From contig DDRH01000008.1 of the NCBI GenBank assembly GCA_002343075.1, positions 4,249 to 53,362 of the forward strand: a stretch of 49,114 nucleotides of DNA, read 5' to 3'. Positions 17,801-26,471 of the stretch are shown here, piece by piece. The position numbers and the translations under genes are program-made. The DNA is from Phycisphaerales bacterium UBA2421. Lineage in GTDB: Bacteria > Planctomycetota > Phycisphaerae > Tepidisphaerales > Tepidisphaeraceae. The notes beneath the pieces were generated by a model. The model did no database searches. It was not told the DNA's origin and saw nothing but the letters and a program-made list of their open reading frames with translations. How positions within the stretch are numbered: position 1 is the first letter of the stretch; each line of letters opens with the position of its first letter.

Positions 17801-17867
17801 CGCTTTACTCCTGTTCTTCGGGAGTATTATGCGCGTTGTCCAAGAAAGTATCGACCCGCACCGCTGG

Positions 17868-18605
17868 CTACTGTTCTCGGGTGGCCATGAGTTGGTAGAC
17901 CGTGTCGCCTTCCAGTTCTCGCTCGAAGTTGATGTATTGATCGATGTTTAGGAAGCAGATGTGCATGTGGATCTGCACATGAGCCAGCTCGTCGGCGCGC
18001 TCGAAGCGAACGTCGATAATCTTGAAGCCCGCGTTCTTGAATCGCTGCACGCAATCAGAGATGCACTTGGGGCGCCAGTCGGTGCGGACAAGGACGGTGC
18101 GATAGCGAACCTTGGGCAGGGCGTCTTCCACATAGTCGAGCAGCCAGAGTGTGAATAGCATGAGCAAGGCGGCCATCAGCCCGAAGAAATACAAGCCGAA
18201 TCCAATCGCCAGCCCCACCCCGGCAATGCACCAGATACCCGCCGCGGTAGTAAGGCCGCGGACGCTGCCCTTGCCGTGAACGATGACGCCGGCACCGAGA
18301 AAGCCGATTCCAGTCATCACGCCGTATGCGATTCGGGCGGGATCGACGGTGATGTGGGTCCCCGCCGGGGCATGGAACTGGAAGCTGGCGAAGCGCGTCG
18401 AAACGACCATCACCACCGCGCTGCCGAGGCAGACGAGCATATAAGTCCGAAACCCCGCCTGGCGTCCGCGAAGCTCCCGCTCCAACCCGACAAGCCCACC
18501 CGCCGCGATCGCGGTGAGCAGCCGAAGCAGGCCCTCAAGGGGCCACTGAAGGCTGTTAGCCCAAGCGGTGAATGAATGGTCTAGCTGCTGAAGGAATGCG
18601 AGCAT
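17868..18605 (-). CDS. MgtC/SapB family inner-membrane protein
   Basis: 245 residues. The N-terminal half carries the family signature in a run of helices: GGLVGLERELRGRQAGFRTYMLV, CLGSAVVMVVS, GFLGAGVIVHGKGSVRGLTTAAGIW, then GFGLYFFGLMAALLML. The C-terminal 90 residues are soluble with beta-alpha character like the ACT-like domain of MgtC. In other bacteria MgtC helps survival in low magnesium and acid and modulates the F1Fo ATP synthase, which is suggestive given the atp operon in this window but not evidence of a link here. It is not tied to an Mg2+-transport P-type ATPase gene in view. Confidence 0.9.
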   Translation of the reverse strand: MLAFLQQLDHSFTAWANSLQWPLEGLLRLLTAIAAGGLVGLERELRGRQAGFRTYMLVCLGSAVVMVVSTRFASFQFHAPAGTHITVDPARIAYGVMTGIGFLGAGVIVHGKGSVRGLTTAAGIWCIAGVGLAIGFGLYFFGLMAALLMLFTLWLLDYVEDALPKVRYRTVLVRTDWRPKCISDCVQRFKNAGFKIIDVRFERADELAHVQIHMHICFLNIDQYINFERELEGDTVYQLMATREQ

Positions 18606-18665
18606 CGAATCGGAAATCTTAACACAATCTTAATGATTTGTTAAGCCCCGACGCTCGCGTTGTAC

Positions 18666-19034
18666 TCACGCGAAGACCTTCAGCGCTTCCTTCTGGCTGG
18701 GCTTGATGGTGAGAATCTTGTCGAGCCGGGTGATTTTGATCAGTTGCATGAGCTTCTCGCCGACGCCGCACAGGACGAGCTTGCTATGCGGGAGGGCGGC
18801 GAGCTTCTTGTTCATGGTTAGAACGATGCCGATGGCCTGCGAGGACAGGTATTGCACCTTCTCGAAATCGAGCACGATCTTGCGCCGGTCTTCCATGTCA
18901 ACGAGGTGATAAAGGCTCTTGCCGATGTGTTCGAGAACGACCGGGTCCATCAATGACGGCTGGCGAAACTCGACCACGGTGAACTTCTCCACCTGCTGAA
19001 CAATGAACGGCTGTGTTCCGACGGGATCCATCAT
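18666..19034 (-). CDS. STAS-domain protein, anti-anti-sigma-factor type
   Basis: 122 residues from the ATG-ATG at 19034; the open frame continues 36 codons upstream without family resemblance. The whole protein is one STAS domain: FTVVEFRQPSLMDP strand, KIVLDFEKVQYLSSQAIGIVLTM with the Ser-Ser at the usual regulatory phosphorylation position, then KLVLCGVGEKLMQLIKITRLDKIL. Such proteins (SpoIIAA/RsbV-like) sequester anti-sigma kinases when unphosphorylated. No cognate RsbW-like kinase or sigma factor is nearby. It follows lon by 114 bases and precedes mgtC by 60. Confidence 0.88.
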   Translation of the reverse strand: MMDPVGTQPFIVQQVEKFTVVEFRQPSLMDPVVLEHIGKSLYHLVDMEDRRKIVLDFEKVQYLSSQAIGIVLTMNKKLAALPHSKLVLCGVGEKLMQLIKITRLDKILTIKPSQKEALKVFA

Positions 19035-19148
19035 GGCTGCGAGATTCTGCGGGCAAATGCGTTGGTTCGCAACCCTTGTGCGAAACGCAGAGACTTTCCC
19101 GCGGGCGCGCCAAGGTCCAGGGGTGAAAACACCTGGGCACACCTGGTA

Positions 19149-21563
19149 TCAACGGGGTGGCCTGCTTTCGAGGGCAATCTTGAGCACCTGGTCGACGTTT
19201 TCGACGAAATTAAATTTGAGGGTGTTGCGCACCTCTTCCGGAATGTCGACCATGTCCTTTTCGTTTCGTTTCGGGACGATGACTTGCTTGATTCCCGCCC
19301 GCTTGGCGGCGAGGGTTTTTTCTTTCAGGCCGCCGATGGGTAGTACCAGCCCGCGGAGGGTGATTTCGCCGGTCATGGCGATGTCTGGACGGACGGGTTT
19401 GTTGAGAAGCAGCGACGACAACGCCGTGTACATCGCCACGCCGGCGCTGGGTCCATCCTTCGGCACCGCGCCCGCCGGAACGTGTAGATGCACGTCGCTG
19501 TCGGCGAGGAGTTTATCATCGATTCCAAGCTCCTTAGCATGCGAGCGGATCAGGCTGAACGCGGCAACGGCGCTTTCGCGCATCACATCGCCGATCTGCC
19601 CGGTCAGAGTAATCCCACCTTTACCGGGCATGCGGGTGGCTTCGATGAACAGGATATCACCGCCAAAGGGTGTGTAGGCCATGCCGGTGGCGACGCCGGA
19701 CACCCTGGTCCGCTGGGCAAGTTCTGGCTCAAACTTGGTGGGGCCGAGTACCTTGGCGACGTAGGCATCGTTTACCGTCACTTTTTTGGTTTTTCCGCCC
19801 ACAATCTCCGCCGCGATGGAGCGGCCGACACTGCCGATCATTCGTTCGAGGTTACGCACGCCGGCTTCACGCGTGTAGGCCTCGATGATGAGCCGCAGCG
19901 CACTGATGGAGAACTTTGCCTGCGCCGGTTTCAGCCCGTTGGCTTCAAGCTGCCGGGGCACCAGGTAACGCCTTGCGATGTCGAGCTTATCGGCATTGGT
20001 GTAGCCGGGAATCTCGATAACTTCCATCCGATCGCGCAGCGGGCCGGGCACGGTGTCCATGGTGTTGGCAGTCGCGATGAACAGAACCTTGCTGAGATCG
20101 AACGGCAGATCGAGGTAATGGTCAGTAAAAGAGTGATTTTGGGCCGGGTCGAGCACCTCCAGCAGCGCGCTGGCGGGGTCGCCGCGAAAGTCGTTGCCGA
20201 CTTTATCGATCTCGTCGAGCATCATGACGGGGTTGCGCGTCTTGATCTTGCGCAGTTCCGAAATGATGCGCCCCGGCATGCTGCCGATATAAGTCCGGCG
20301 GTGCCCGCGGATCTCCGACTCGTCGCGGACCCCGCCTAGCGCGACGCGGATGAATTTCCGGCCCATTGCCTCGGCAATTGATTTTCCGAGGGAGGTCTTG
20401 CCCACGCCCGGAGGGCCGAGAAAGCACAAGATCGCCCCCGACCCACCGCCGTCGGGTGTTACGCCTTGCTTCAGCTTAAGCACTGCGAGGTACTCGATGA
20501 TCCTACGTTTCACCTTTTCCAGATCGTGATGATCGCGATCAAGAATCTTTTGCGCGTCGTTCAGGTCGAGCTTGTCCCGGGTCTCGGTGGTCCATGGCAG
20601 ATCGGACATGATCTCGAGATACGTTCGAATCACGCCATACTCAGGGGAGGCCGAGGGAATGGACTCCAGCCGGTTCAACTCTCGATCGGCCTCCTTCATT
20701 GCATAGTCGGGGAGGTTAGCGTCGGTGAGCTTCTTGCGAAGCTGCTCGCCATCGCTCAGCCCTGCGGCGTCGCCTTCGCCCAGTTCTTTGCGAATCGCCT
20801 TGAGTTGCTCCTGCAAATAGTACCGCCGCTGCGATTTATCGATGTTTTCCTTAACCTGCGATTGAATCTTGTTTTGAAGCTCCAGCACATCAAGCTGGTT
20901 GGCGAGGCGCGCCGCTATGATTTGCAGGCGTTGCAGCACATTCAGCTCTTCGAGCATCTTCTGCGTCTCAACCACATCCGCCTGCATGTTTGCGGCGACA
21001 AAATCGGCCAGTGCAGACGCCTGCGTAATACTGTTGAGAACCTGGGCTGCTTCATCAGGCGTATTGGGTGAAAGCTCGATCACGCGATTGGCTTGCGCGC
21101 GCACGCTGTTAACCAGAGCTTCCAACTCAGGGCCTTCGGTCACCTGATCGTCGAGCACATCGATCCGCCCCATGGCGAACGGTTCTTCCTGCTCGATGCC
21201 GGCAAGTTTGAATCGGGCCATGCCGTGAACAATGATCGATTGATTCCCGTCCGGCAGCTTGAATAACTTTAGAATTGCGCAGACCGTTCCGACTGCGTAG
21301 AGATCATTCTGCTTCGGGTCTTCCGTGTCGGCGTTTCTCTGGGTAATAACGCCAATGAGTTTTTCTGCCGGCATCACTTCATCAAGAAGTGCCTTACTCT
21401 TGGGCCGGCCGACGTTCAGCGGGCGGACCGTTCCCGGGAAGACGATGATGTTGCGAATCGGCAGGATGGGCAGCAGCGTCGGAACGACGAGTTGCTGCCC
21501 GTTTCCGCCGGAACGGATGACTGTTTGTGTCGGTTCGCGACTGATGACGGTTGGTTCAGGCAT
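19149..21563 (-). CDS. lon: ATP-dependent Lon protease
   Basis: 804 residues, normal for bacterial LonA. The N-terminal substrate domain (LPILPIRNIIVFPGTVRPL) is followed by a coiled-coil region, the AAA+ module with Walker A GPPGVGKTS and Walker B MMLDEIDKVG, the sensor segment FIATANTMDTVPGPLRDRMEVI, and the C-terminal protease domain with S706 in PKDGPSAGVAMYTAL and K749 in GGLKEKTLAA as the catalytic dyad. Lon degrades damaged and regulatory proteins in the cytoplasm. It sits 23 bases after hsp20, an operon that joins a holding chaperone with a protease. ATG at 21563. Confidence 0.98.
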   Translation of the reverse strand: MPEPTVISREPTQTVIRSGGNGQQLVVPTLLPILPIRNIIVFPGTVRPLNVGRPKSKALLDEVMPAEKLIGVITQRNADTEDPKQNDLYAVGTVCAILKLFKLPDGNQSIIVHGMARFKLAGIEQEEPFAMGRIDVLDDQVTEGPELEALVNSVRAQANRVIELSPNTPDEAAQVLNSITQASALADFVAANMQADVVETQKMLEELNVLQRLQIIAARLANQLDVLELQNKIQSQVKENIDKSQRRYYLQEQLKAIRKELGEGDAAGLSDGEQLRKKLTDANLPDYAMKEADRELNRLESIPSASPEYGVIRTYLEIMSDLPWTTETRDKLDLNDAQKILDRDHHDLEKVKRRIIEYLAVLKLKQGVTPDGGGSGAILCFLGPPGVGKTSLGKSIAEAMGRKFIRVALGGVRDESEIRGHRRTYIGSMPGRIISELRKIKTRNPVMMLDEIDKVGNDFRGDPASALLEVLDPAQNHSFTDHYLDLPFDLSKVLFIATANTMDTVPGPLRDRMEVIEIPGYTNADKLDIARRYLVPRQLEANGLKPAQAKFSISALRLIIEAYTREAGVRNLERMIGSVGRSIAAEIVGGKTKKVTVNDAYVAKVLGPTKFEPELAQRTRVSGVATGMAYTPFGGDILFIEATRMPGKGGITLTGQIGDVMRESAVAAFSLIRSHAKELGIDDKLLADSDVHLHVPAGAVPKDGPSAGVAMYTALSSLLLNKPVRPDIAMTGEITLRGLVLPIGGLKEKTLAAKRAGIKQVIVPKRNEKDMVDIPEEVRNTLKFNFVENVDQVLKIALESRPPR

Positions 21564-21586
21564 GTCAGGTCAATTCCAGGACGATA

Positions 21587-22018
21587 TCAGCGGGGCTTCT
21601 TGGGAAGTTCGATCCAGAGCATTCCATCACGATAATTGGCAATGATGGAGTCTTGGCGTACATCTTCCGGCAACTCGACTTCACGGCTGAAGCTGCCGTG
21701 GTCAATCTCCATTAAATGAAGCTTCACTTTTCGCCCTCGGAAGTCGGCTTCACTCGAGTCGGCATTCGACGGAACAGGCCTGCTGCCGCGCAGCCGGAGC
21801 CTCTGCTGTTCCACGACGAGTTCGATCTTGGTTTTATCCACCCCAGCGAGGTCGACGCAGACGAGATACGCCGTCTCTGTCTCGTAGAGGTTGACGTTTG
21901 GCGTCCATGTGTCGTTGGGGTAGAAGCTGCTGTACCCACGGTTCAGATGTTCGTAAAACTTGTTCATCGGCTTGGAAATGTTTGAAAAAGGGGGGTCGGA
22001 ATTGGCCGTGAGCGACAT
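21587..22018 (-). CDS. Small heat shock protein, HSP20/alpha-crystallin family
   Basis: I choose the ATG at 22018 because GAGGT lies 5 bases before it, giving 143 residues; an ATG 8 codons earlier (22042) is a lesser option. After a 40-residue N-terminal arm (NDTWTPNVNLYETETAYLV) the alpha-crystallin domain runs through VCVDLAGVDKTKIELVVEQQ, a long loop, HGSFSREVELPEDVRQDSI, and NYRDGMLWIELPKK, matching the A-x-Y/L-x-DGxLxIxLPK end; the C-terminal I-x-I/V tail is not evident. It should bind unfolding proteins without ATP. The coupling to lon suggests stress induction, but I find no CIRCE element upstream. Confidence 0.92.
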   Translation of the reverse strand: MSLTANSDPPFSNISKPMNKFYEHLNRGYSSFYPNDTWTPNVNLYETETAYLVCVDLAGVDKTKIELVVEQQRLRLRGSRPVPSNADSSEADFRGRKVKLHLMEIDHGSFSREVELPEDVRQDSIIANYRDGMLWIELPKKPR

Positions 22019-22195
22019 CACTACCTCGCGTCGTAAAGACATTTTCCCTGAGTTCGTTTCAATTGTAAGACGCCGACGGGCAAATATCGACTCGATTCGC
22101 TCTTTAGGCCGCTCTGGTGCCAATGTCCGAAACGGCGGTACCGTTTGACACATTCCCCCACCCCCGGCACAATCGCGAACTGGAGACACCATAAG

Positions 22196-24103
22196 ATGTT
22201 AGCACCATTGAATCGATGGTCACGGGCGACACTGTTGCTCGCAGTCGCGCCGCTTTTCGTAGCCGCCGGTTGTGACACGCCTGCCAACCAGGCGGATAAG
22301 CGTGCCAAGGCCGATGTATCCAAGGCGCAGGACGCACTGCGCACCAGCGGCTCGCTCGATGAACCCATCCAGTTGCTGACCAGCGCCGCTGGCGCGGTTG
22401 AAGCTACGCCGGCCACCCGGCTTCGGGCCAGTTCGTTGCTCGGCCAGCTTCTCTCCCGGCAGGCGCGCGATGCGGTGTGGCAAGTCGACCGCCTCGACCG
22501 CGACGCCCAGCGGCTGGCGATGGAGATTGGCCAGCTTTCGGGCCAGGTTCAACTCGCATCGCAGTTGGCTACCGGCTACAAGCTCTTTGACCCAACCCCC
22601 GTTGTTAACAACCTGAGCAAACAAGCCGACGACGCGCGCGGCGGGGCCGATCGCCCTGTCTGGTTTGAGACCGGCAATGTCAGGTTCAGCACCCTTAGCA
22701 CAATTGCCACGGAAATCTCGCAGATTGAAGGGAAGATCGCCGAGAAGTCTCAGCAGATTCAATCATTGCAGTCGCAGCGGGATGCCGCCATTGTCGCGAC
22801 AGAAGCCGCCGCCAAGGAAGCCGAGACCTCAACTGATCGAGCATCGGTCGAGGCGTTTATTCGATCGAGTAATGCCCGAAAGCAGGCGAGCGACCTCGGC
22901 ACGCAGCTTGAGGGCGCAGTCGCCGAGCTTGATATGCTGCAGCGCGAGCGGGCGATCCTCGATGCGCGCAAGGGTTACGTCACCAATGCCGCAGGACAGA
23001 TGGAAGCGGGTGGAAACGCCCTGCAGAGCGGCTGGGCAGCGATGCAGAAAGCCGTCGCATCGCAAGGCGAACTGGCGCGGTCGATAGCGACTGGCACCGG
23101 TGGTTCGGTGGCTGTGCAGGTACCCGAGGGTGTGACAATTGCTTTCGAGTCGATGCCTGCAGGGTCGATCGCAGAAAAAGCTGCCAAGATGCTCACTGTT
23201 GCCCAGGAAGCCGACTCGCAGCGTGCCGATGTTTTGGACAAGCTCAACGCCGCCAGCAAGCATTTCGGCGATGCCGTCACCGCCGCCGAGGCGGCGCGCT
23301 CGGAGATTGAACGATCGATTCAGGAGAATCTGAGTGCCAGCGACGCCCAGAAAAAGGCGTGGGATGTGGCAAAAAACAGCTTGAGCGCCGCGACTTATCG
23401 CGTGGAGCAGGCGGACGCGCTTCGGCTTCTGGCTCATGTGCATGCCTCGCATGCGGCATCGTTGGAGGTGCGGCTGAAGCTGCAGGCGCTGCTGACCTCG
23501 GCCATGCAAGGCAGTGGTATTGAGTTGCCGGAGTCCTTGTCGGACAGCCAGCTTCAGGGCAGCTATGAGCAGGCGCTGAAGGAGGCCGATGATGCGTATC
23601 GATCAGCCGACGAGATTCTGGAAAATGTGATGTCGGCCGGCCAGACGACCGCTGCGGAGAAGTCGGCGGCATCGACTGCAACAATCAGCCGCATCTATGG
23701 CCTGTACCGCTGGGCATCAGTCTCGATGGATATGGGTGCGAGCGATCAAGCGAAGCAGCACATGGACCTGGCGCGGTCAATCGTCACAGACATGGCCGTG
23801 AACGGAGAGCGAATCCCCACTTTGCCACCGGAACTGGCGGCAATCGCAGCAGAGGCCAAGCCCCCGCCGGAGCCTGCGGCACCTGCCGAGTCGCCCGAGG
23901 CACCGGAAGGCGAACCGCCCGCCGCCCCTGGTGCAGAAGCGATGCCCGGCGAGACGCCAGAGGTTGAGCAACCCGCTGCGGATCAGCCGTCGACCGAAAC
24001 GCCTGCAGAAACGCCGAGCGAAACCCCGGCCGATCAGCCTCCCGCCGACCCACCGCCGGACCAGCCTCCGGCTGAACCCGGTGCCGGGGGCGAGCCTGGC
24101 TAG
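22196..24103 (+). CDS. Large coiled-coil lipoprotein with Pro/Glu-rich C-terminus
   Basis: 635 residues from ATG 22196, with GGAG 11 bases upstream; a longer open frame from 22145 is less likely. The N-terminus ends in a lipobox (FVAAGC at about 23-28), so it should be lipidated. The central 500 residues are almost entirely helical, Ala/Gln/Glu-rich and heptad-like. The last 80 residues are a low-complexity run of Pro, Glu, Thr and Ala (PAE/PETP-like repeats). No enzymatic motif is seen. It may span the periplasm or stiffen the envelope, but this is inference. It diverges from the hsp20 gene over 177 bases. Confidence 0.75.
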   Translation: MLAPLNRWSRATLLLAVAPLFVAAGCDTPANQADKRAKADVSKAQDALRTSGSLDEPIQLLTSAAGAVEATPATRLRASSLLGQLLSRQARDAVWQVDRLDRDAQRLAMEIGQLSGQVQLASQLATGYKLFDPTPVVNNLSKQADDARGGADRPVWFETGNVRFSTLSTIATEISQIEGKIAEKSQQIQSLQSQRDAAIVATEAAAKEAETSTDRASVEAFIRSSNARKQASDLGTQLEGAVAELDMLQRERAILDARKGYVTNAAGQMEAGGNALQSGWAAMQKAVASQGELARSIATGTGGSVAVQVPEGVTIAFESMPAGSIAEKAAKMLTVAQEADSQRADVLDKLNAASKHFGDAVTAAEAARSEIERSIQENLSASDAQKKAWDVAKNSLSAATYRVEQADALRLLAHVHASHAASLEVRLKLQALLTSAMQGSGIELPESLSDSQLQGSYEQALKEADDAYRSADEILENVMSAGQTTAAEKSAASTATISRIYGLYRWASVSMDMGASDQAKQHMDLARSIVTDMAVNGERIPTLPPELAAIAAEAKPPPEPAAPAESPEAPEGEPPAAPGAEAMPGETPEVEQPAADQPSTETPAETPSETPADQPPADPPPDQPPAEPGAGGEPG

Positions 24104-24162
24104 CTGGGGCTTGTTTCATTCATTTTGGCGCATGTGACTGGCTACAATTGGGTGAGACTAAC

Positions 24163-24645
24163 GTGGCTGTGAACCGTGCCATCTCGATTGACGCTCTCGC
24201 CGCGCTCTCGCTGCGTGATCATCGCGACTGCACATATGATTTTTCCGATCTTGCCCGCGGCCCGCTGATTATTGTTTTCGTCCGCGGACACTGGTGCCCA
24301 TACTGCAGGCGATATCTGTGTAAGTTGCAGCACCATATACCCCGGTTTCGCGAGTTTGGCGCGCGACTGGTCGTAATCAGCCCCGAACCGCAGGATACGT
24401 CGGCGGCGCTGGTGGCGCAACTTCGCTTGACGATCCCAATCCTCGCCGACCGAAACGGTCGCGCGATCGAACTCTTCGGCGTGCGCAACGCCTTCAGCGG
24501 CACGACAACACTCATGCCCCATCCGGCGGTGTTCATTCTCACTGCCGATGGGGAATTGGGCTTTCGATCAATCGATCGAAACTACAAACAGCGAACCTCG
24601 ATGCGGACAATCCTCCAGCAGCTGCGCGCCCTGATTCCTGCCTGA
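24163..24645 (+). CDS. Peroxiredoxin-like protein, AhpC/TSA fold
   Basis: 160 residues from a GTG at 24163, preceded by GGTGAG six bases away; a TTG at 24148 keeps the frame open but has no such site. The thioredoxin-like fold is visible: GPLIIVFVRGHWCPYCRRYL with CPYC at the redox position, then VVISPEPQDTSAALVAQLRL, PILADRNGRAIELFGV, and a cis-Pro-type HPAVFILTADGELGF. A CxxC in place of the classic PxxTxxC is found in the peroxiredoxin-like subgroup. It probably reduces peroxides or disulfides in the cytoplasm; there is no signal peptide. It follows the lipoprotein gene by 59 bases and converges on rsgA. Confidence 0.82.
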   Translation: MAVNRAISIDALAALSLRDHRDCTYDFSDLARGPLIIVFVRGHWCPYCRRYLCKLQHHIPRFREFGARLVVISPEPQDTSAALVAQLRLTIPILADRNGRAIELFGVRNAFSGTTTLMPHPAVFILTADGELGFRSIDRNYKQRTSMRTILQQLRALIPA

Positions 24646-24673
24646 TCAAGTTGGCGCACACGTGTCTTGTGCA

Positions 24674-25771
24674 TCACCGCGATGCGGCCAGACTCGCCAG
24701 GATTCGTTCATAGCTTTCGACGCGCCACGCCGGTGCCGTGCCCGCGGCGACATCGGGATAGAAGCCGATGAGCGCGTCGGGCGCAACCCCGTAAAGGCCG
24801 AATAGCCGCACGCCCGGCGTATCGACGACACTGCCGCCGATGTCGAGGTGATAAATACGGGCTGAAGTAGTGGTGTGGCGACCCTTGTTGTTGTAGTTGC
24901 TGATTTCGCCAACCTTTACATTCAACCCCGGCTGCACGGCACGAATGAGCGAACTTTTGCCCACGCCGCTATGGCCGGTGAGCGCGGTGAGTTTACCTGT
25001 CAGCAAAGACTTCAGATCCCCAATTCCCCGCCCGGTGTTGACGCTTGTACGAACGCACCGAATGCCGATCTGTTCGTAGTATCCCAGCACATCGTCTGCC
25101 TCAGCGGCAGCATCCGCCGATTCCACCGTCGTGGCGCGATCATCAGAACCTTCGGCGAGATCGATCTTGTTGAGGCACACAATCGGCACAACGCGCCCCG
25201 CAAGCGCCGCGACAATCATCCGATCCACCAATCCCCACTTGATCCGCGGCAGGAGGAGGCTGGCAACGATCAACATCTGTTCGGCGTTCGCGAGAATCGG
25301 GATCTGCCCGACGATCTTGTCTTTTTCCTGTCGCACTTCGGCCCGGGTAAGAATCGAGGCGCGCGGTTCGATGCGCTCGATCACACCTTCGCGCAAAGGC
25401 GAGTCGTCGGCGGTGCGGCCAGTGCGGGGCGTCTGCACTTCGCTGATACGTACCAAGTCGCCGACGATCACGCGCGTTTCGTTGGTGCGATGCAGCGTCT
25501 TGCGGACAACGCAAAGCCGAATTGCGCCGTCAACCTCCACGTCGCTAAACACCGAGTGAACCTGCACCACACGCCCGGCTGGAAGGGCGTCGATGTCTGC
25601 AATCTGTTCGGATTCCGCGGCGCGGGCGAGCGCGGTCTTGAGAGTCTTGTGCTTCTGATGATCCTTCGACCGCTGCGTAAAGCGGTGGCGTGCCCGAAGG
25701 CGGTCCTCGTCAAGCCCCCCGGCAATGAACGCGGCGGTGAGATTTTTCTGGCGTTGGCCTTTCTTACTCAT
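24674..25771 (-). CDS. rsgA: Ribosome small-subunit-dependent GTPase RsgA, lacking the zinc knuckle
   Basis: 365 residues from ATG 25771. A basic N-terminal extension (1-55) precedes an OB-fold (VGDLVRISEV) and a circularly permuted GTPase: G4 NKIDLAEG comes before G1 GHSGVGKSSLIRAV and G3 DTPGVRLFGLYG, the hallmark of RsgA/YjeQ, which proofreads 30S maturation. Family members normally end with a CxxxxC-x-H-x5-C zinc knuckle; here the protein passes straight from ALIGFYPDVAAGTAPAW to RVESYERILASLA with no Cys or His, a loss of about 20 residues without a frameshift. It converges on the peroxiredoxin-like gene and diverges from the haem locus. Confidence 0.93.
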   Translation of the reverse strand: MSKKGQRQKNLTAAFIAGGLDEDRLRARHRFTQRSKDHQKHKTLKTALARAAESEQIADIDALPAGRVVQVHSVFSDVEVDGAIRLCVVRKTLHRTNETRVIVGDLVRISEVQTPRTGRTADDSPLREGVIERIEPRASILTRAEVRQEKDKIVGQIPILANAEQMLIVASLLLPRIKWGLVDRMIVAALAGRVVPIVCLNKIDLAEGSDDRATTVESADAAAEADDVLGYYEQIGIRCVRTSVNTGRGIGDLKSLLTGKLTALTGHSGVGKSSLIRAVQPGLNVKVGEISNYNNKGRHTTTSARIYHLDIGGSVVDTPGVRLFGLYGVAPDALIGFYPDVAAGTAPAWRVESYERILASLAASR

Positions 25772-25869
25772 AATTGATGACAGCGAACAGCATCTTAACC
25801 GCGCCGAGGGCAAAACCGCGGCGTACGAGATAATTTTGCCGCGGGTTGAATTTTCTGCCTCACCTGCCG

Positions 25870-25912
25870 TTGACAGAAGTCACCACAATCAGTTATTGAG
25901 ACTCATTCTCAA
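25870..25912 (+). promoter_or_regulatory. Promoter with overlapping Fur-box-like palindrome
   Basis: TTGACA at 25870-25875 and TATTGA at 25894-25899, 18 bases apart, form a plausible sigma70-type promoter. A 17-bp palindrome, TTGAGA-N5-TCTCAA at 25896-25912, overlaps the -10 and start region. The arms and A/T-rich centre resemble Fur operators of the TGAGAAT-ATTCTCA kind. The ribosome binding site AAGGAG follows at 25914-25919 before ATG 25924. The position fits iron-dependent repression of the haem-utilisation gene downstream. Fur binding is inferred. Confidence 0.72.
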
Positions 25913-25923
25913 CAAGGAGCCAG

Positions 25924-26442
25924 ATGACAACCATCGAGATCGACCCACAAACGGCCCGAATTCGCGAGGCTTTTAACGAGAACCGCAGCAAGATGACGAT
26001 GCAGCTCGCGCGAGAGCTTGGCCTGCCCGAAGCGGTCGTGATTCGCGCGCTGCCCGAGTCGATTGCGGTGGAGCTTGATGCGTCGCGGTGGGAGGAGATT
26101 ATTCGGTCGTTCGAGTCGATCGGTCAGGTTCACGTCATCGCATCCAACTCCGCGGTGACCCTTGAGGCATTTGGCACCTTTGGCAACTTCAGCACTTGGG
26201 GCGATTACTTCAATGTACAAACCAAGTCGCTCGACATGCACATTCGCCACAAGGAACTGACCGCCGTCTTTGCGGTGGAGAAGCCGGGACACATGGACGG
26301 CGTACCGACGCTCAGCTTTCAGTTCTTTGATTCGCGCGGCAGTTCGGCATTCAAGGTGTTTCTGACCTTTGGGAGCAAAGAACCATCGCCGGAAGTGCGG
26401 ACGCGGTTCAACCAGATTCGTGATTCGTTCCGACTAGCGTAA
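25924..26442 (+). CDS. hutX: HutX/ChuX-family haem utilisation protein
   Basis: 172 residues with no signal peptide, so cytoplasmic. The pattern VAVELDASRWEEIIRSFESIG, then VHVIASNSAVTLEAFGTFGN, FNVQTKSLDMHIRHKELTAVFAVEKPG, and LSFQFFDSRGSSAFKVFLTFG fits the haem utilisation carrier family HutX/ChuX/HuvX (strands around the S-L-H-L-R and Q-F-F-D-x-x-G-x-x-x-F-K-V-F core). Members bind haem released by import and pass it to a degrading enzyme. An AAGGAG site lies 4 bases before the ATG. A Fur-box-like promoter precedes it, and a membrane transporter-like gene follows after 29 bases, so this looks like an iron-regulated haem-acquisition operon. Confidence 0.85.
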   Translation: MTTIEIDPQTARIREAFNENRSKMTMQLARELGLPEAVVIRALPESIAVELDASRWEEIIRSFESIGQVHVIASNSAVTLEAFGTFGNFSTWGDYFNVQTKSLDMHIRHKELTAVFAVEKPGHMDGVPTLSFQFFDSRGSSAFKVFLTFGSKEPSPEVRTRFNQIRDSFRLA

Positions 26443-26471
26443 AGCTGGTCCCAGCATTCGCTTCAACGATC

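Noticed and set aside
22019..22195. CIRCE heat-shock operator before hsp20
   Set aside because: TTAGCAC near 22198 matches only one arm; no GAGTGCTAA partner is found.
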